Assembly (NCBI GenBank): GCA_030737875.1
Contig: CM060921.1
Span: 399,196,192-399,260,191 of the forward strand
Direction of reading: 5' to 3'
Length of the DNA stretch: 64,000 bases
From: Allium sativum
Taxonomy: Eukaryota > Streptophyta > Magnoliopsida > Asparagales > Amaryllidaceae
Shown here: positions 44,898 through 56,872 of the stretch, in pieces
How positions within the stretch are numbered: the stretch's first letter is position 1
Layout: each line of letters starts with the position of its first letter
Position numbers and translations under genes: made by a program
The notes under the pieces: model-generated
Database searches by the model: none
Told to the model about the DNA's origin: nothing
What the model saw: the letters and a program-made list of their open reading frames with translations, nothing else

Positions 44898-45429
44898 AGG
44901 ATTTCGTCCCCGAAATCTCCAAGTTAGGAAGAACATATCCTACCATCCATCATCCATCTACTCAAAACATCATCCACAAGCAACCATTGTCCTTAGATGA
45001 TTTCTAATGTTGTATGAATATATGCAAAATGTGTGTGTACATGTTCCTTAGCTAATGCTAATGATCAGGCCTGAATAATCTTTCTGATGCAAAAATATGT
45101 TTAGTGCTATGAATCCATCATGTATGCAAATAGTCCTAGTCATATACACTATATGCGTGCACAAACATTCAACCATATGCAACATCCGCATGATAACACA
45201 CTCAATTTCATCCATAAACAAGTATAAATACTCGTGCATATGCAATATGAAATGTGACCGAGTCGAGCTAGTATCTAATGTGTATTCGCGCATCCACGAG
45301 CAACCACTTGCAACCATATCAATCATAACATGTTTCAAATACATGTTTACATCCATAGGGTTCTACCTAGGATTCCCTGAAACAGGGTCGAGAAGATAAA
45401 CAAGACAAACTCCTTACGGGGTTTGTAAC

Positions 45430-46560
45430 AGAAAATAGGACCGAGAGGATGTCCACAAAAGATAGCCTACAAGTAAGCTCTACCGAAAACAGGGATCAAG
45501 AATATACTCCCAAAAAGAGATATCATGCGCGTATCTAGTCTTTGACCATCAAAGTCGTCTTTCCTGCGCTTAATTCCCTCGTGCTTTGACCGTCTTTTAA
45601 CTTCACGATTTCGCAGCTTCTTATTTCCTGTTTCCATAACATGAGCTAGAACTCATTTCTTTGTCGCCTCTCGTTCCACTTGCACTTATCCTTTTCCTAG
45701 AATACTTGACGCAAACATGACTGCGTACTCATGATCTCATGCAAGCTTTCCAAAATTCACTAGTGAATCTTGGATCTCGTTTATATACTATAAGGCATTC
45801 CATGTAGAAGAACTTTCTCTTGAAAGTAAACAGATGTCAATCAGGTTATCATGTGCACTTACTAGGGTGATCTCTATAACCCATGCATAAATGAAGTAAA
45901 CCATCCGTCTTATTGGCGAACACCACTCGATCGGGCTTCAAATTTCCAATAAAGGCATCAAGGGATTCTAAGTAATTAATCATGACCGAACCCAAAAAGG
46001 TTACACGAGACTTCGAGGGTATTACCAAGGCTAGTCAAAGAGTCTAACTACCCTCCTATCAAAACCGAGAGTGGCACCCCTTACTGGATAACCACTTCAT
46101 CCATAACCGAGGCATGTTATTCTCAAATCCAAAACAAGTCATGAATAAATGGACCGGTTCTCCACAGGGCTTGAGACAAAAATGGGATTCTCTATTACGC
46201 TAGTACTTAAGGTGCAGAGACTCAACTATCGAAGCAAACTTAAATGATGCGGGGATCAAAACAAAGTCTTGGCGGGATGATAGAAAAGAAGAGCTAAACT
46301 TTTAAAAAGATCGTTACCCTCCTTCCGAGGTACCCTAGAAATGGGAGCATACTACTGCCCTCCCGATGATCTTGTCCTTGTCCCATGATACTTAACTATC
46401 CGCCCCGTTTCACCATGCCAAAGGTAATCCCTCGTCATGGGTTTCATTGTTCATCTTTCCCTCTCATTCTGGGTTGAGCCATACCAACAAGTTGCTCATC
46501 CTTAAACTCGTATCCTTTACCCTTGCTCTTTATTATCCTTTCTTGTAACACGGCAATGGG
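45430..46560 (-). pseudogene. E2 internal gag-pol remnants
   Basis: 45430-45900 aligns by eye with E1 17510-17940 (integrase C-terminal half, including a degraded RDPRFTGEF-type stretch and the end region). 45900-46250 resembles E1 19290-19660 (the protease-to-RT spacer). RT, RNase H, most of integrase and gag are missing. All frames are broken. It probably derives from an E1-like element by internal deletion. Confidence 0.65.
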
Positions 46561-46819
46561 TCTCTCGAGAACCACCTCCATCGTACAGGAAACACCTACG
46601 TGGCTAGACAAAGATTAGTCACAGTGAGAACTACTGTGACCACGGATGGAGGAAAGAAAGGAAATGAGATTCAATCAAGGAATCAAAGAATGGTGCTAAT
46701 GGCTTTTGGGGAATAGCCTTTTTAAAACAAACTTTTCTTGAAAAATGCTTCTTTATAAACGGTTTTCCAAATAGTTTTCAGAAGGTTTTAAAAGCTTTTG
46801 CCCAGTCTGCTAACCTTCT

Positions 46820-46831
46820 GCTCTGATACCA
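46820..46831 (-). promoter_or_regulatory. E2 primer binding site
   Basis: TGGTATCAGAGC on the minus strand, 2 nt inside the 5' LTR, complementary to initiator Met tRNA as in E1. Its conservation fits an element that is still copied by reverse transcription. Confidence 0.95.
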
Positions 46832-46833
46832 AA

Positions 46834-49800
46834 TGTAACACCCCGCCTCCGCTAGGGTCACTCGCGAAGGAATGCACTAGCTTTAGAGGGGCATTATTGG
46901 TAAACATGCACAGAAATATCACAAGATAGAACATATATAAATAGCGGAAGTAAAATCAAACTTTCATAACATGAATAAATAAGGTCTAAAGCCTTTTACA
47001 TCAGAGTACATCAAAACCTGTCTTGCAATAGTAAAGAAGCATAAAGACTTTTTAATAAATTATTCCCCAAGTAAAACAGTAAAGTAGCCATAGCCAAGAG
47101 AATTCCAAGCCATCCATGATGACCTTCAAGCGGAAGAAGTCCGAACTAAACAGCATTGTTTCCTCCCTGAAACCTGGGGGGGGGGGGGGGAAACGGAAGA
47201 AAAGAGGCGAAACAAAACGGGTCAGTCAAAAAGACTGAGTAAGTCCTATCTACTTCCAGTATAAAAATAGGTAAAGGTAACATGACATGCATAAACTGAA
47301 AGTAAACATAAGGATAACTACAAGATAGATAAACCAGGATAGCCGGTTGAACTACTGTGGCAAAGTAAACTAAGGTATCATGATAAACTACGGTGTTATG
47401 ATAAGTCAAGGTATCACATCGTCAGATTTCTAACGAGTACATTATCCCAAGGTATCTACCCCGTCTAACATCCCACGGTATCTATTATGTATATTCTTCC
47501 TAGTTCTAACATGTATATTTGCTCTGCACCTCTCGTACTAGTACCCCTACCCGCGTCATGTGTTAACCATGAATGTCTCTTGCGCAAAGTCGTGTAATGG
47601 TCCATGTCGACCTAATATATCGCATATATAGGTTACTCAAATCATATGTTTCTTTCCATGTATATATAAGTTCAGTCCTTTGCCGTACCTCGTACGGGCT
47701 TCCGCATGTCGTATTATCCTTGAAATCGTTTGGACTGTCACCCTTGTTCTAGCTAGGCTCTTCCATATGAATCATCGTTTGAACTACTAGGACTTACGCC
47801 ACCTAGCACCACTAGGGATTACGCTTACCTATTACGCTTTCGTATTTCGGTTTGGGTTAAACCACCTAGGCCACTAGGGATTACGCTAACCCTCAACCGC
47901 GCCCTTTTTCCCACGCATTCATCGTGAACCGTTTTCCTATAACTGGATGCACATGTATCACATCGTGCCATCCGAGTCCTGTCACCGGCCAAAACAAGAA
48001 ATACAGGACTCGGTCGGGAGCTTTAGATTTATCTGCCGATGCAGATACTAAGGTCTGCTTTTCTACACGTGGCTATGGTCCCACGAGACCCCTCCCTCAA
48101 CTAGTGAAAGGCAACACAAGAGAAAATCTTGCATGAGAACTACACTCCGGCCAGCCCACATCCTACGACCTACCTCACCCATAATTAGATAGCAATTATG
48201 GTCTGTTGGGTGTTCCCTGCCTTTCCGTACGTACACGCTTGACTCAAGATGGTAGATGATCGACGAACTTGCTATCTCGGGCACCTTATGTATTCGTCGA
48301 CTCACTGCTATCCACCCCAGTCTTTAGGTCGCTCGCATAGCAACCAAGGCATATTCTTGGTTCTTCTACCGCAGACCTCAACCTCTCGTGAGCCTAGTAT
48401 AATGACCAGGCAGCTCACAGAGGGATCCCAAGAATATCCTCACGTTCCCCGAAGCCGCTGCTTCGTTACCCAATTCGTTGGAGCCTTTATCTAAATCAGA
48501 TAGCCTGCTCCTACACGCATACTCTAACGTATCGGGTTACTGATCTATCTAAGAAATGGTCCAAATTTCCTTGACTAAGAATTATTACTTAGTTTCCCTT
48601 AACTAAGGTTTACCACTTAGCCTTATTTCCATAATCCTTGTTAACTATGGTTATCTACCTAATCCTCCGAATTAGGGTTTATCTAATGGGTTAAGTGTCA
48701 CTTAAGTTCTCAACTTAACCCGTCTACAAAACATGTCGAAACTGGCTAAGTATACAAGTCCAAGACTTAACCCTACAAACCATGTAAGTATATCAAGGAA
48801 TCCATGACTTAACCTCGACTAATTATCATTTTAGATTGGTTAATTATATAAATTAACTTGACCGTGTCATCAAATCGGTCAAGCGTATTCAAGTGATTCG
48901 TGACTTAGCCTTATCATGTTTTCACGTTAGATTGGTTAAGTATAGATTAACTTAACCTCATCCATAATTAACGAGTTAGATTGGTTAAGTATAGGTCACT
49001 TAACCTCATCAAATCATCGTGTTAAATTAGTTAAGTGTTTAACTTAACCCCATTAAATTACCAAGTTGGATTAATTAAGTCTAGGCTAACTTAACCCTAT
49101 CCGATTTCCATGTTTAGATTAGTTAAGCCTAATCTTAACCCCATCCATCAACTGTATTATACGGTTAAGTGTCATTAAGAAAATTTACTTAACCTTATCA
49201 CGTTATCGTGTTGGATTGATTAAGTGTTGGTTAACTTAATCCCGTCCACTAGTCGTATAAAAATGGTCAAGTGTCATTAGGCAAATCAAGTTACTTAACC
49301 TACCCAAGCTTATCATGTTTTGTTAAGTATCATTAGCCTAATCAAATTACTTAACCCATTTGTCCATATCATATTTGGTTAAGCCTCATTAATCAAATTA
49401 ACTTAACCCTATTATGTGGCATTAATTTAATTAATGCACCCTCAACCTCTCACATTAGACCTTGTTGTGGTTACTAGTTAAGCCGGGCGGGTCCGGGTAG
49501 ATTTACACCACAACTTAGTCTAACCTCGGGTCTTAAGCGCGACATGACCAACTTCTCACATTGGGTCCTATTGTTTGCAACTACTAGTTAGGCCGGTCGG
49601 TTCCGGGTAGTTTTACGTTGCAAACTCAACCCAACCTCGAGTTGGCCATACTCATATTATCTAAGTTCATCATGTTTCCAAAACATGTTACAAGTTTTCG
49701 AGCATTTGGGTAGACCTAACTTAATAGGTAAATTCCCAAAGGGTAGACCTAACTTAATAGGTAAATTCCCAAGCTCATGTTTTTATGCATCCTTACATGT

Positions 49801-51344
49801 CAACTTCCATGTTATCTTTCAAGTCATACTTTCAAGTATAAACACATGTCATATTCAAGTTAAGATTTTGCGACATGTTCATGTTTATCTAACTACCCAA
49901 AATCGTGTTTTTCCCAACGCAAGCAAAGCGAGTCAACATAGTAAGGATACTATGTCACATATTGGTCTCAAAACATGCATGATGCCAAAAAGGGCTTGGC
50001 TTCCACATGCATAACATCATAAAGGGATTGGCCATAAACATGCATAGTGTCATAAGGTAATTTGGCCACAAACATACATATTATCAAAAGGGGTTTGGCC
50101 ATAAACAATCACAACTTAAAAGGGGGGGATTGGCCACGAGCATGCATAATCTCATAAAGGATTTGGCCACAAACTTGCATGTTAGCATAAGGGGTTTGGG
50201 TTCATAAACATGCATAAGCCCCAAAATCTTGCCTTAGCCAATGTTTCATAAGTAAAGTGGTTCCTAAAGGTTCATGCTAGCATTTCATGCATAAAGATCC
50301 AAACTTGCAAGTTAAACTAGGTTATGCATAGCATGAGAGGCATGATTAAGTCACTCACATGGCCTAAGATCATAAATATGAACACAAGAGGCATGGTAAG
50401 GTTCATATAGGTTCGCATAATCATGTTTAGCCTCATTTTATCCCATGTCAACATTAAAAATACCGTTTTGATCCAAAAGTAGCTAGAACTTACATAGTTA
50501 GGCCTAGGGAAAGGAGCATGAATCATCTTAGCTAAGAAAGGTGCCTCCTTTGTAGAAGAATCGTCATGGAACTCGCATAGGAATGTTGATTTGGCCTTGA
50601 TTTGGTGTACCAAGCTTGCACCTTTTGATTTGAACTTGATTTGAGTGCATAGGCTCTAGGGATTGGAGGTGGAGGCCATGAGAGTAGCAATTTTGCCATA
50701 GTTTAGTTGCATGAATGAATAATGAGGGTTTAGGGGTAGGTTAGGGGCTTATTTATAGATTAGGCAAGTGTTTTAGGCCATAGGATTAAACCTAGATTCA
50801 ATCCAAGCCACCAAAGTATGTCTTGGGGAAGAAGTCAAGTGTAGGAACCATCTAGGGCCTTTAGATTAAAGATGAACCATGAGAACCATCCAAATGCAAA
50901 ATCTGCAATTGAGCGAATCGGCCCACGGGTTGACAGCCAAACACCCTGGATTAACCCCTAGTCGACCCAGCGAGCTCGGGTCGACCTCAAAAATGGGCCG
51001 GTTCGGTTATTCCCCTCTCCCAATTCGCTGTTTTGAACATTTTTGCATATTTATTTATTTAATTTTCAATTATATATATATATATATATCAATATATATA
51101 TATATTTCTTTGCGCAACCCATTTCACTTAATTAAGTATACTTTAATTTGGGAATTTTTCGTGAAACTTTGCGAGGCCATATCTTGGTCATACGGACTTC
51201 GATTTTCGAAAACTCGGACTCTATTTCGCGTATTTTTCCGAGACGAACGCAATGGCATAGCCCGTTTCCCTTGATTCAGAATTTACAGTTTAATTCTGCC
51301 TCCATTTATGTTATAATAGGTTATTGAAAATACGGGTTGTTACA
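46834..51344 (-). mobile_element. E2 5' LTR (right copy)
   Basis: Colinear with the left copy, 4511 bp. Differences include base changes near 48169, 48260, 48363 and 50108, and in the U3 near 50969-50985. It would drive transcription leftwards. All LTR sub-features are repeated here. Confidence 0.95.
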
Positions 51345-51349
51345 TTATG

Positions 51350-51530
51350 GCAGGAGAGGAATGCTGTAGTTTTTTCTAATAGATCAACGCCAAGCTCAAT
51401 GAAACTATTACAGATAGATAGAGAAATTTGTTACCTGGTAAATGGCAATGGCGGTAAGACTTCTCGATCGTCTATGAATCTCAGTTTGCTGGGGCAATTG
51501 GGTGTAGAGCTGATTTATATTGAATAGTGG
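51350..51530 (+). pseudogene. LINE ORF2 C-terminus, part 2
   Basis: Continues part 1 (40247-40363): LWQERNAVVFSNRSTPSSMK, then CYLVNGNGG to a TAG stop at about 51525. The WQERN motif is typical of the last 80 residues of plant L1 ORF2 proteins. About 200 bp of U/G-rich 3' untranslated sequence follow. The frame is open across the E2 junction, so E2 inserted before this fragment decayed much. Confidence 0.65.
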
Positions 51531-51784
51531 TAATTTGACAGAGACGATTTTGAATTAGGAGTAGGTAGATTGTGGGCCTTTCGGGTTTATTTCTCTGAAT
51601 TTGTGTATTCTAGTTTTCTTTTATTTGGTTGCTTATTTGTCTGTATTTGTATGTATTGTAATCTGCATATCGATGTACTGCTAATATATGGAACTTATAT
51701 GTGCTCTTTTCCTTTGTAAGGTACCTAGTAGGGGGGTTATAAGGTTTTGATGAGGCATATAAGGAAAGCGTATGGTTGGTTTTT

Positions 51785-52006
51785 TTAGTAAAGCGTACCA
51801 ATTTTCAAAATACATACACATACACATGCACACACACAATACATACATACATATATATAAACTTTCTTTATACACATATACTTTTCTCTTAGACCATGCA
51901 CCTTTTCGGTTGGTCTTCTTAAAATCTAAAAAATATGTCATTGGGAGAATTCGAACTCGCACACTACAACTTGGTAGGCAAGTGCTCAACCACTGAACCA
52001 CGCTAC
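51785..52006 (-). mobile_element. tRNA-headed SINE
   Basis: On the minus strand the head (52006-51937) reads like a tRNA with a pol III A box TGGTTCAGTGGTTGAGCAC (52001-51983) and a B box GAGTTCGAATTC (51958-51947). It does not close into a good acceptor stem, so it is not a tRNA gene. A body with TTTAGATTTTAAGAAG follows, then a TATG/TGTG-rich tail at about 51790-51860. This order fits plant SINEs transcribed by RNA polymerase III. No target duplication was found. Confidence 0.72.
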
Positions 52007-52029
52007 TTTTTGTTTACAAAACTAGAACA

Positions 52030-52256
52030 TTGGAAAATCTTTGTTTTATGTGTGTTCCTCTTGTTTCTTCTTTTTTTTGTTTGTTCTGAAACTTCATTTA
52101 ATGATATCTTCTTTATTTTAAATTCGTTTTCTGCAAACCATAGGTCTAAATTGATCAGAAAATCGCCACGGACACAATGACACTAGTTCCGTTACCAATT
52201 TCAGAAAATTGGACAAAATTTATTTTATTATTTAATTTAAAATATGGGGTGTTACA
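52030..52256 (-). mobile_element. Gypsy LTR end fragment
   Basis: On the minus strand it starts TGTAACACCCCATATTTTAA, the typical first bases of the Gypsy LTRs in this window. It runs leftwards for about 200 bp and stops near the SINE. No partner LTR is seen. Confidence 0.45.
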
Positions 52257-52982
52257 ACAGTACAATGGAATAATTACCCAAGATAGCACAGTGCTAAATA
52301 GATAACAAAATATACGAATACATCTCTTGTTCAAGGTCCTCTCTTGAAGCTCCAAGCTATCCAAAGTGAGTCTATAAACATACATGGTCTGAGCCGAGCA
52401 TCGAGGAAAGTTTCCTTAGGATCAGTCTGAAATTAATGTATTATTTTCTTAATAAGAGGGCTTTTCTTACCTAGATCGGTCTAATCCGAGCACGTGGACA
52501 TTATTATTCCTATATGCTTCGGTCAAATCGAGTATATTTTTCATACTAGCTTTGGATAGCTAGGATCTTCAGGAGAATATCTCATACCCCATATGTATTC
52601 TCATATCGTATTATTATTTATTTTACGATGTGCTATGTTATGTACGTATTCCACTATGTTGTTTTGTTGTATGTATCAGCAATTATGGTGAAATTTTATT
52701 AAAATTGTTCAAGCTGGTTATTTGTGTTATACTTTGGGTTTTTTATATTTATATATAGTTCTATCTTTTATGTAAATAGTGTTATTATATTATAGATTGT
52801 TCATTCTGCTACGCGGTTTTGATTTGTTTCTTTCTTCTTCTTCTATTATAAACCTTCTTTTTCTTACTTCCTCTCACCCTCTCCTTCTTTTTTCCCTAAC
52901 TTTTTGTGCACTTTAGAAACTCGTACCTACAACGCATGTTCGTATGTCGATCCCCAAGGTTCAAAAAATCTTATTCGTTATA
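52257..52982 (+). mobile_element. Gypsy LTR U3 and leader start, interrupted
   Basis: It has a TATA box ATTATAAACC (52847-52852), a pyrimidine-rich early leader and the segment that matches 27838-28000 in inverted orientation. It is cut at 52983 by the start of the next LTR. The 52400-52560 part repeats CGAGCA/GGTCTAATCCGAGC phrases. No coding potential. Confidence 0.45.
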
Positions 52983-55593
52983 TGCAACGACCCATATTTT
53001 ACATATCAGAGGATCACAAAATAATTCTATTTAATTCCAAGTGATCGTATCATTTTTATGTTTTAATATGCGGGGATATGATACATGTCCATAATTTTTA
53101 CCAAATCATTTTGTGACCATTTTACCCCTATGACTTATTGATTTAGAAATAATTTTTGTTAGGTACCGAATCAGTTGCTGTAATTGGTCTCATTGAATCA
53201 GGATGGTGGTTGGCAATTCTGTAGAGTGGTCACATTAAAGATTTGGCCCAACTGTTTAAGAGAAATTGTTGTTTTAAGTTCCTATTTCTACTGATCAGGT
53301 TAATCGACAACTAATGGGCTGATTAGTGAGCCCATTGGACTAATGACCTGATGTTATAAATAGAGAGTTTGAGGAGAGAATTTGGGTTCTTCATCTCATT
53401 ATACACATTAGGTTGAGCGTCTATGAATCTCCGGTTCGACCTGATTCCACTAAACCTTAATTTCTTTCTCAAATCATTTTATATCATAACTAGAGGTAAG
53501 ATCTACATCAAAGGAGACTGGATCTTGCTACTTTACCTCGAATATAAGGGTTTTATTCATTGTTTATTTTCTATCCATAATTTTTTCATCTCAGTTGCAT
53601 TGGATCTAGGTTTTGGTAAGTGGCAAAGATCTCCCATATGGTTACTATGGATTATATGTGTTACTTATGTTAATCAAACACCTCATATGCTAATTTTGCC
53701 CTAGAGCCGGATCATATATGTTTATTTCAGATCTAGACATACTGGTGTATTCTAATTCGATAACATATCATGCAATTTGTTAGGTCCTCCATGTTTAATG
53801 CGTAATTAGTGTCAAATTATGCCAGATTTGTGATTATTATGATATGAATCATGTTGTTATGTGTTCCTATGATTGTTCATAATCAAAATTTGATGAAGTA
53901 TCATTTAATTGGTTGAGTTATACATGATTTGTTCGTTTAGAATTGTGCGTCGTAGGACTTATAATTGAAGAAATGGCAAATCAGAGGTTCAGACTATCGG
54001 ATTCGGATGAAACTTAGCGGACGAGCTATAGAGGACATCGAGAATACACTTAAAAAAATCAGATGAAAATTCTCTAAGTACAAGGACCGATACCGGTCCA
54101 TAGCCTATGGACCTGTATCGATCCATCATGGTTGATTGAGGGGAGATGAAACTTCGTGCATTGTTTCATGGGGTCAATTGTGGGTCATGTGCGAAGTTTG
54201 AAGTGAATTGGATGGGTCGAGGTGAAATCGCTAGAGAACATGGGTGTGGACCAGCATACGAAACCATGTAAAGGAGATTTGAGATGCGAATGAAGCGAAG
54301 GGACCGGTATCGGTCCATCACATTGACAAGTAGAGGGTTGGGCATTTGGCTATGGTAAGTTATGGTCTTTTAAAGGTTGTCAGTGGTCTCTATTTGTTAA
54401 TCACTTCAACGGGGTGAAAGTTATCATCAAAGTATTGTTGACTCTTCTATTGTGAACTCAGGCGAGAGTGGTCGAAGGTGAAAGTGTTAAGCAGCTGAAA
54501 GTGGAATGACGCTGCGAGATAGCGGACTGACTTGTTAGTGAGACTGGAGCTAAAAGATAGAGTCGTGGATGGCTTATATGATTGGTAGTGCCAAGAATTA
54601 TTGATTGGTCTAAGGATTCTAGCGGACTCAAAGTAGGGGAATCATGAGAATGTCTATAGGGATTAGAGAGATCTAAGAGATTTAGTACCTTGGATCGCTT
54701 GGGAAGTGATCTAGTTGTCTTAGAAAGACAAACCTACGTGGAAGATATGGTAGTTCGATTAGAATTGGGTTTTCCATTAACCCTTTACAGATGGCACTGA
54801 TCAGTCATTCGATATCAACGTATTCAAGGCTTTGGCCGGTGATAGCTAGGTTATTACTTGTTCTGGATGATTGTTTTCTTATGCGCTTTCCTTCTATTTT
54901 CCCTAGGTAGACTATCATTTTAGGGTACTGAAGAGAAGTGGAGATTAAGAATCATATTCTGACTAGGGTCTACTTCTGTGTGTTCAAGTAGTATATTTAA
55001 TGAGATTAATATGTGCTAACTCTTTGGTTGTAGGGACAAGTCAGGTGAGACTTGAACTATCAATTATCATATTATCCTATGTATCTATTAATAGTCTTTT
55101 ATTGCTAATACAAGACTATGGTATGACTCAAGGTTTTATGTTTCCTCTTATTACCTTAGAGTGTACATCAACGATGTAGATGAGCAGACTAAGCTTGGGT
55201 GACATGTTGGTGATGATGATGTTGTGCGGTGATGAGAAGAAGGCTGGAGTATGACTATTCTTACTGTATATAGAAATATGTTTGGACAATTTCTGCAATT
55301 TTTCTTGTTGTATACTCCGACGAGGGATATAGTGAGGCCTGATGTATTCAGATATTCTATTGTTGAGATATTTCATACTTGTAATTATAAGATTTTATGA
55401 GGATGATATTTCCTGCTTTGATATACTTCACTACTATATCCTGATGTATATATTATAATTATATAATATCCATGCACTATTGAATTATACGATAGGTTCT
55501 GTTTCAGTTTACATTACTCCAAGATTGTCCCATATTGACCTGGCACATCATTAAGCACACTTCTCCTTTTGTTTGGTGATGGGGTGGTCATCA
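52983..55593 (+). mobile_element. Gypsy 5' LTR (E3)
   Basis: 2611 bp, starting TGCAACGACCC and ending GGTGGTCATCA, with a Met-tRNA-type primer site 4 bp on. TATAAATA at 53355-53362. The predicted leader intron runs 53496-55033 (donor AGAG|GTAAG; CTAAC-TCTTTGG-TTGTAG acceptor). The U5 end resembles the left-edge LTR. Short inverted repeats in the intron include GATCGCTT/AAGTGATC and TTGTCTT/AAGACAA at 54693-54731. Reading frames such as 53423-53704 lack domains. Confidence 0.75.
53496..55033 (+). other. Predicted leader intron in E3 LTR
   Basis: Donor CTAGAG|GTAAGATC, about 140 nt after the TATA box; acceptor GCTAACTCTTTGGTTGTAG|G. At 1538 nt it is close to the 1524 nt predicted in the left-edge LTR, and the acceptor motif is shared. 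The stem-loops at 54693-54731 lie near its 3' end. Confidence 0.45.
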
Positions 55594-55596
55594 CGC

Positions 55597-55613
55597 TTGG
55601 TATCGAAGCCAGG
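55597..55613 (+). promoter_or_regulatory. E3 primer binding site, degenerate
   Basis: TTGGTATCGAAGCCAGG differs from the usual TTGGTATCAGAGCC by an AG-to-GA swap. It is in the right place after the LTR end. Confidence 0.75.
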
Positions 55614-55788
55614 TTAATCGATTTTTACCTAAAGTTCAAGATCATAAAAGTGCATGAGAGACATACATGTAATTTTATTTTGAAAATTACTATATTATAT
55701 AATATATAGTGTAGCAGTTTAATAAGCACTTAAGCACCATTCTGGCCTTTCTATGGTAAGAAATGATCATTCTTATTTCATATGAAGA

Positions 55789-56805
55789 ATGAGTTATCGA
55801 AATACGAGGAATGGTGTTAGTGATGAACCTGCTAATAAAGGGGTAGGCGAGGGTAGTTAATCGGGAGATGGTGCTGCTACACTTGAATTTCTTGCTTTAG
55901 TCGAGGTTATAATGCTAGCGATCATGAGAAGGATATCCACTCCAGAGTTGGTAGTAGATGGTGGTGCTCCTGTACAGACACCTAGGGTTGTTGGTTTCTC
56001 CAAGCCGTGCAATGACTATAGTTCTCTAGGTGGGAAGCCATTTATTAGGATAGAATCTATGATTTAAGTGCAGAATTGGTTGGATTGGCATTACTCTATT
56101 ACTCTTGAGACTTTAAAGGACCAGATTTCTCAGAATCATTTTATAATTAAGTTAGAGAATAAGTACATTTCTGCGGTCCAAAACTCGATTCTCTTCAAGA
56201 GATTTTTTGAGCTAAATTATGGTGGGAGACTCATGGCTGAATATGTAGCAGAGATTGAGGCTACATCTAAGTGCGTTCGTTCTTATATTGAGACCCCATC
56301 GCAGTATAACGAGAACTTTATCATAGGATAAGATGAGTGTCTTAGAGAACAATGGTGGATCATATCGAGGATCCTATGAGTAGTTGGTTGAGAAAGATTT
56401 GAGACATGAGTTCTCGAAGAAAGAAGGAGCTATTGTTGAGAGTAAGAAGGATTTGAAGCCATAATAAGGTAGCAGGAATAAGAAAAAGTGGAATAGAAAG
56501 AGGAAGCAACAACAACAATGGACGAATATCCAGAAGAAATCTAAGGGTGAGATTACCTACTTCAACTGACATGAGAAGGTCCACTATTCTAAGGATTGCA
56601 AGGCTCCTAAGGTGGAAAGAAAATGTTTCAACTTTGATAAGACTGGGCATTTAAAGAATAATTGTCCAGATCCGTCAAGGGATAAGCAGATTGTGAAGAC
56701 ATATGCATTGGATGTTTGGTCTTCTTCTTCGAGAGCTCCCACGGCAGCAGAGAAAAGGAAGGGTGTTGTGCAAGGTTTGCTTTCTATTAGGAGTGTATTA
56801 GCTTG
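55789..56805 (+). pseudogene. E3 Gag, decayed
   Basis: It starts MSYRNTRNGVSDEPANKG. Later it has QNWLDWHYSITLE, FFELNYGGRLMAEYVAEIE and YNENFIIG, the gag core, then two degenerate zinc knuckles: one with a stop in it near 56570, and CFNFDKTGHLKNNC, in which the second Cys became Phe. Stops at about 55860, 56066, 56330 and others kill it. The protein would coat the RNA genome in particles. Confidence 0.78.
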
Positions 56806-56872
56806 ATTTTTGTGTGACACTGGAGCATCTTATTCTTTTATTTGTAATGAGCTTGTTTGCAAGTAAGTTTTA
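56806..56872 (+). pseudogene. E3 protease start, cut by next insertion
   Basis: FLCDTGASYSFICNELV, with the DTGAS active site of retropepsins, follows a stop after the gag tail. The sequence is cut at 56873 by a minus-strand LTR. The rest of pol is not in the window. Confidence 0.78.

Larger units (their letters stand above)
40364..51344 (-). mobile_element. E2: Gypsy-derived element with large LTRs and 1.95 kb interior
   Basis: 10981 bp on the minus strand. LTRs at 40364-44882 (4519 bp) and 46834-51344 (4511 bp), TGTAACA...TGTTACA, with a perfect duplication TTATG (40359-40363 and 51345-51349). Primer site at 46820-46831 and polypurine tract at 44883-44897. The interior keeps only broken pieces of integrase and protease-side sequence related to E1. 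It cannot code for its own mobility. The LTRs differ mainly by a G-run length (17 against 15), TA-run lengths and scattered bases, so insertion is recent. Confidence 0.96.

Noticed and set aside
51937..52006. tRNA gene on the minus strand
   Set aside because: The pol III boxes are present but the ends do not form an acceptor stem and a SINE-like body and tail follow.
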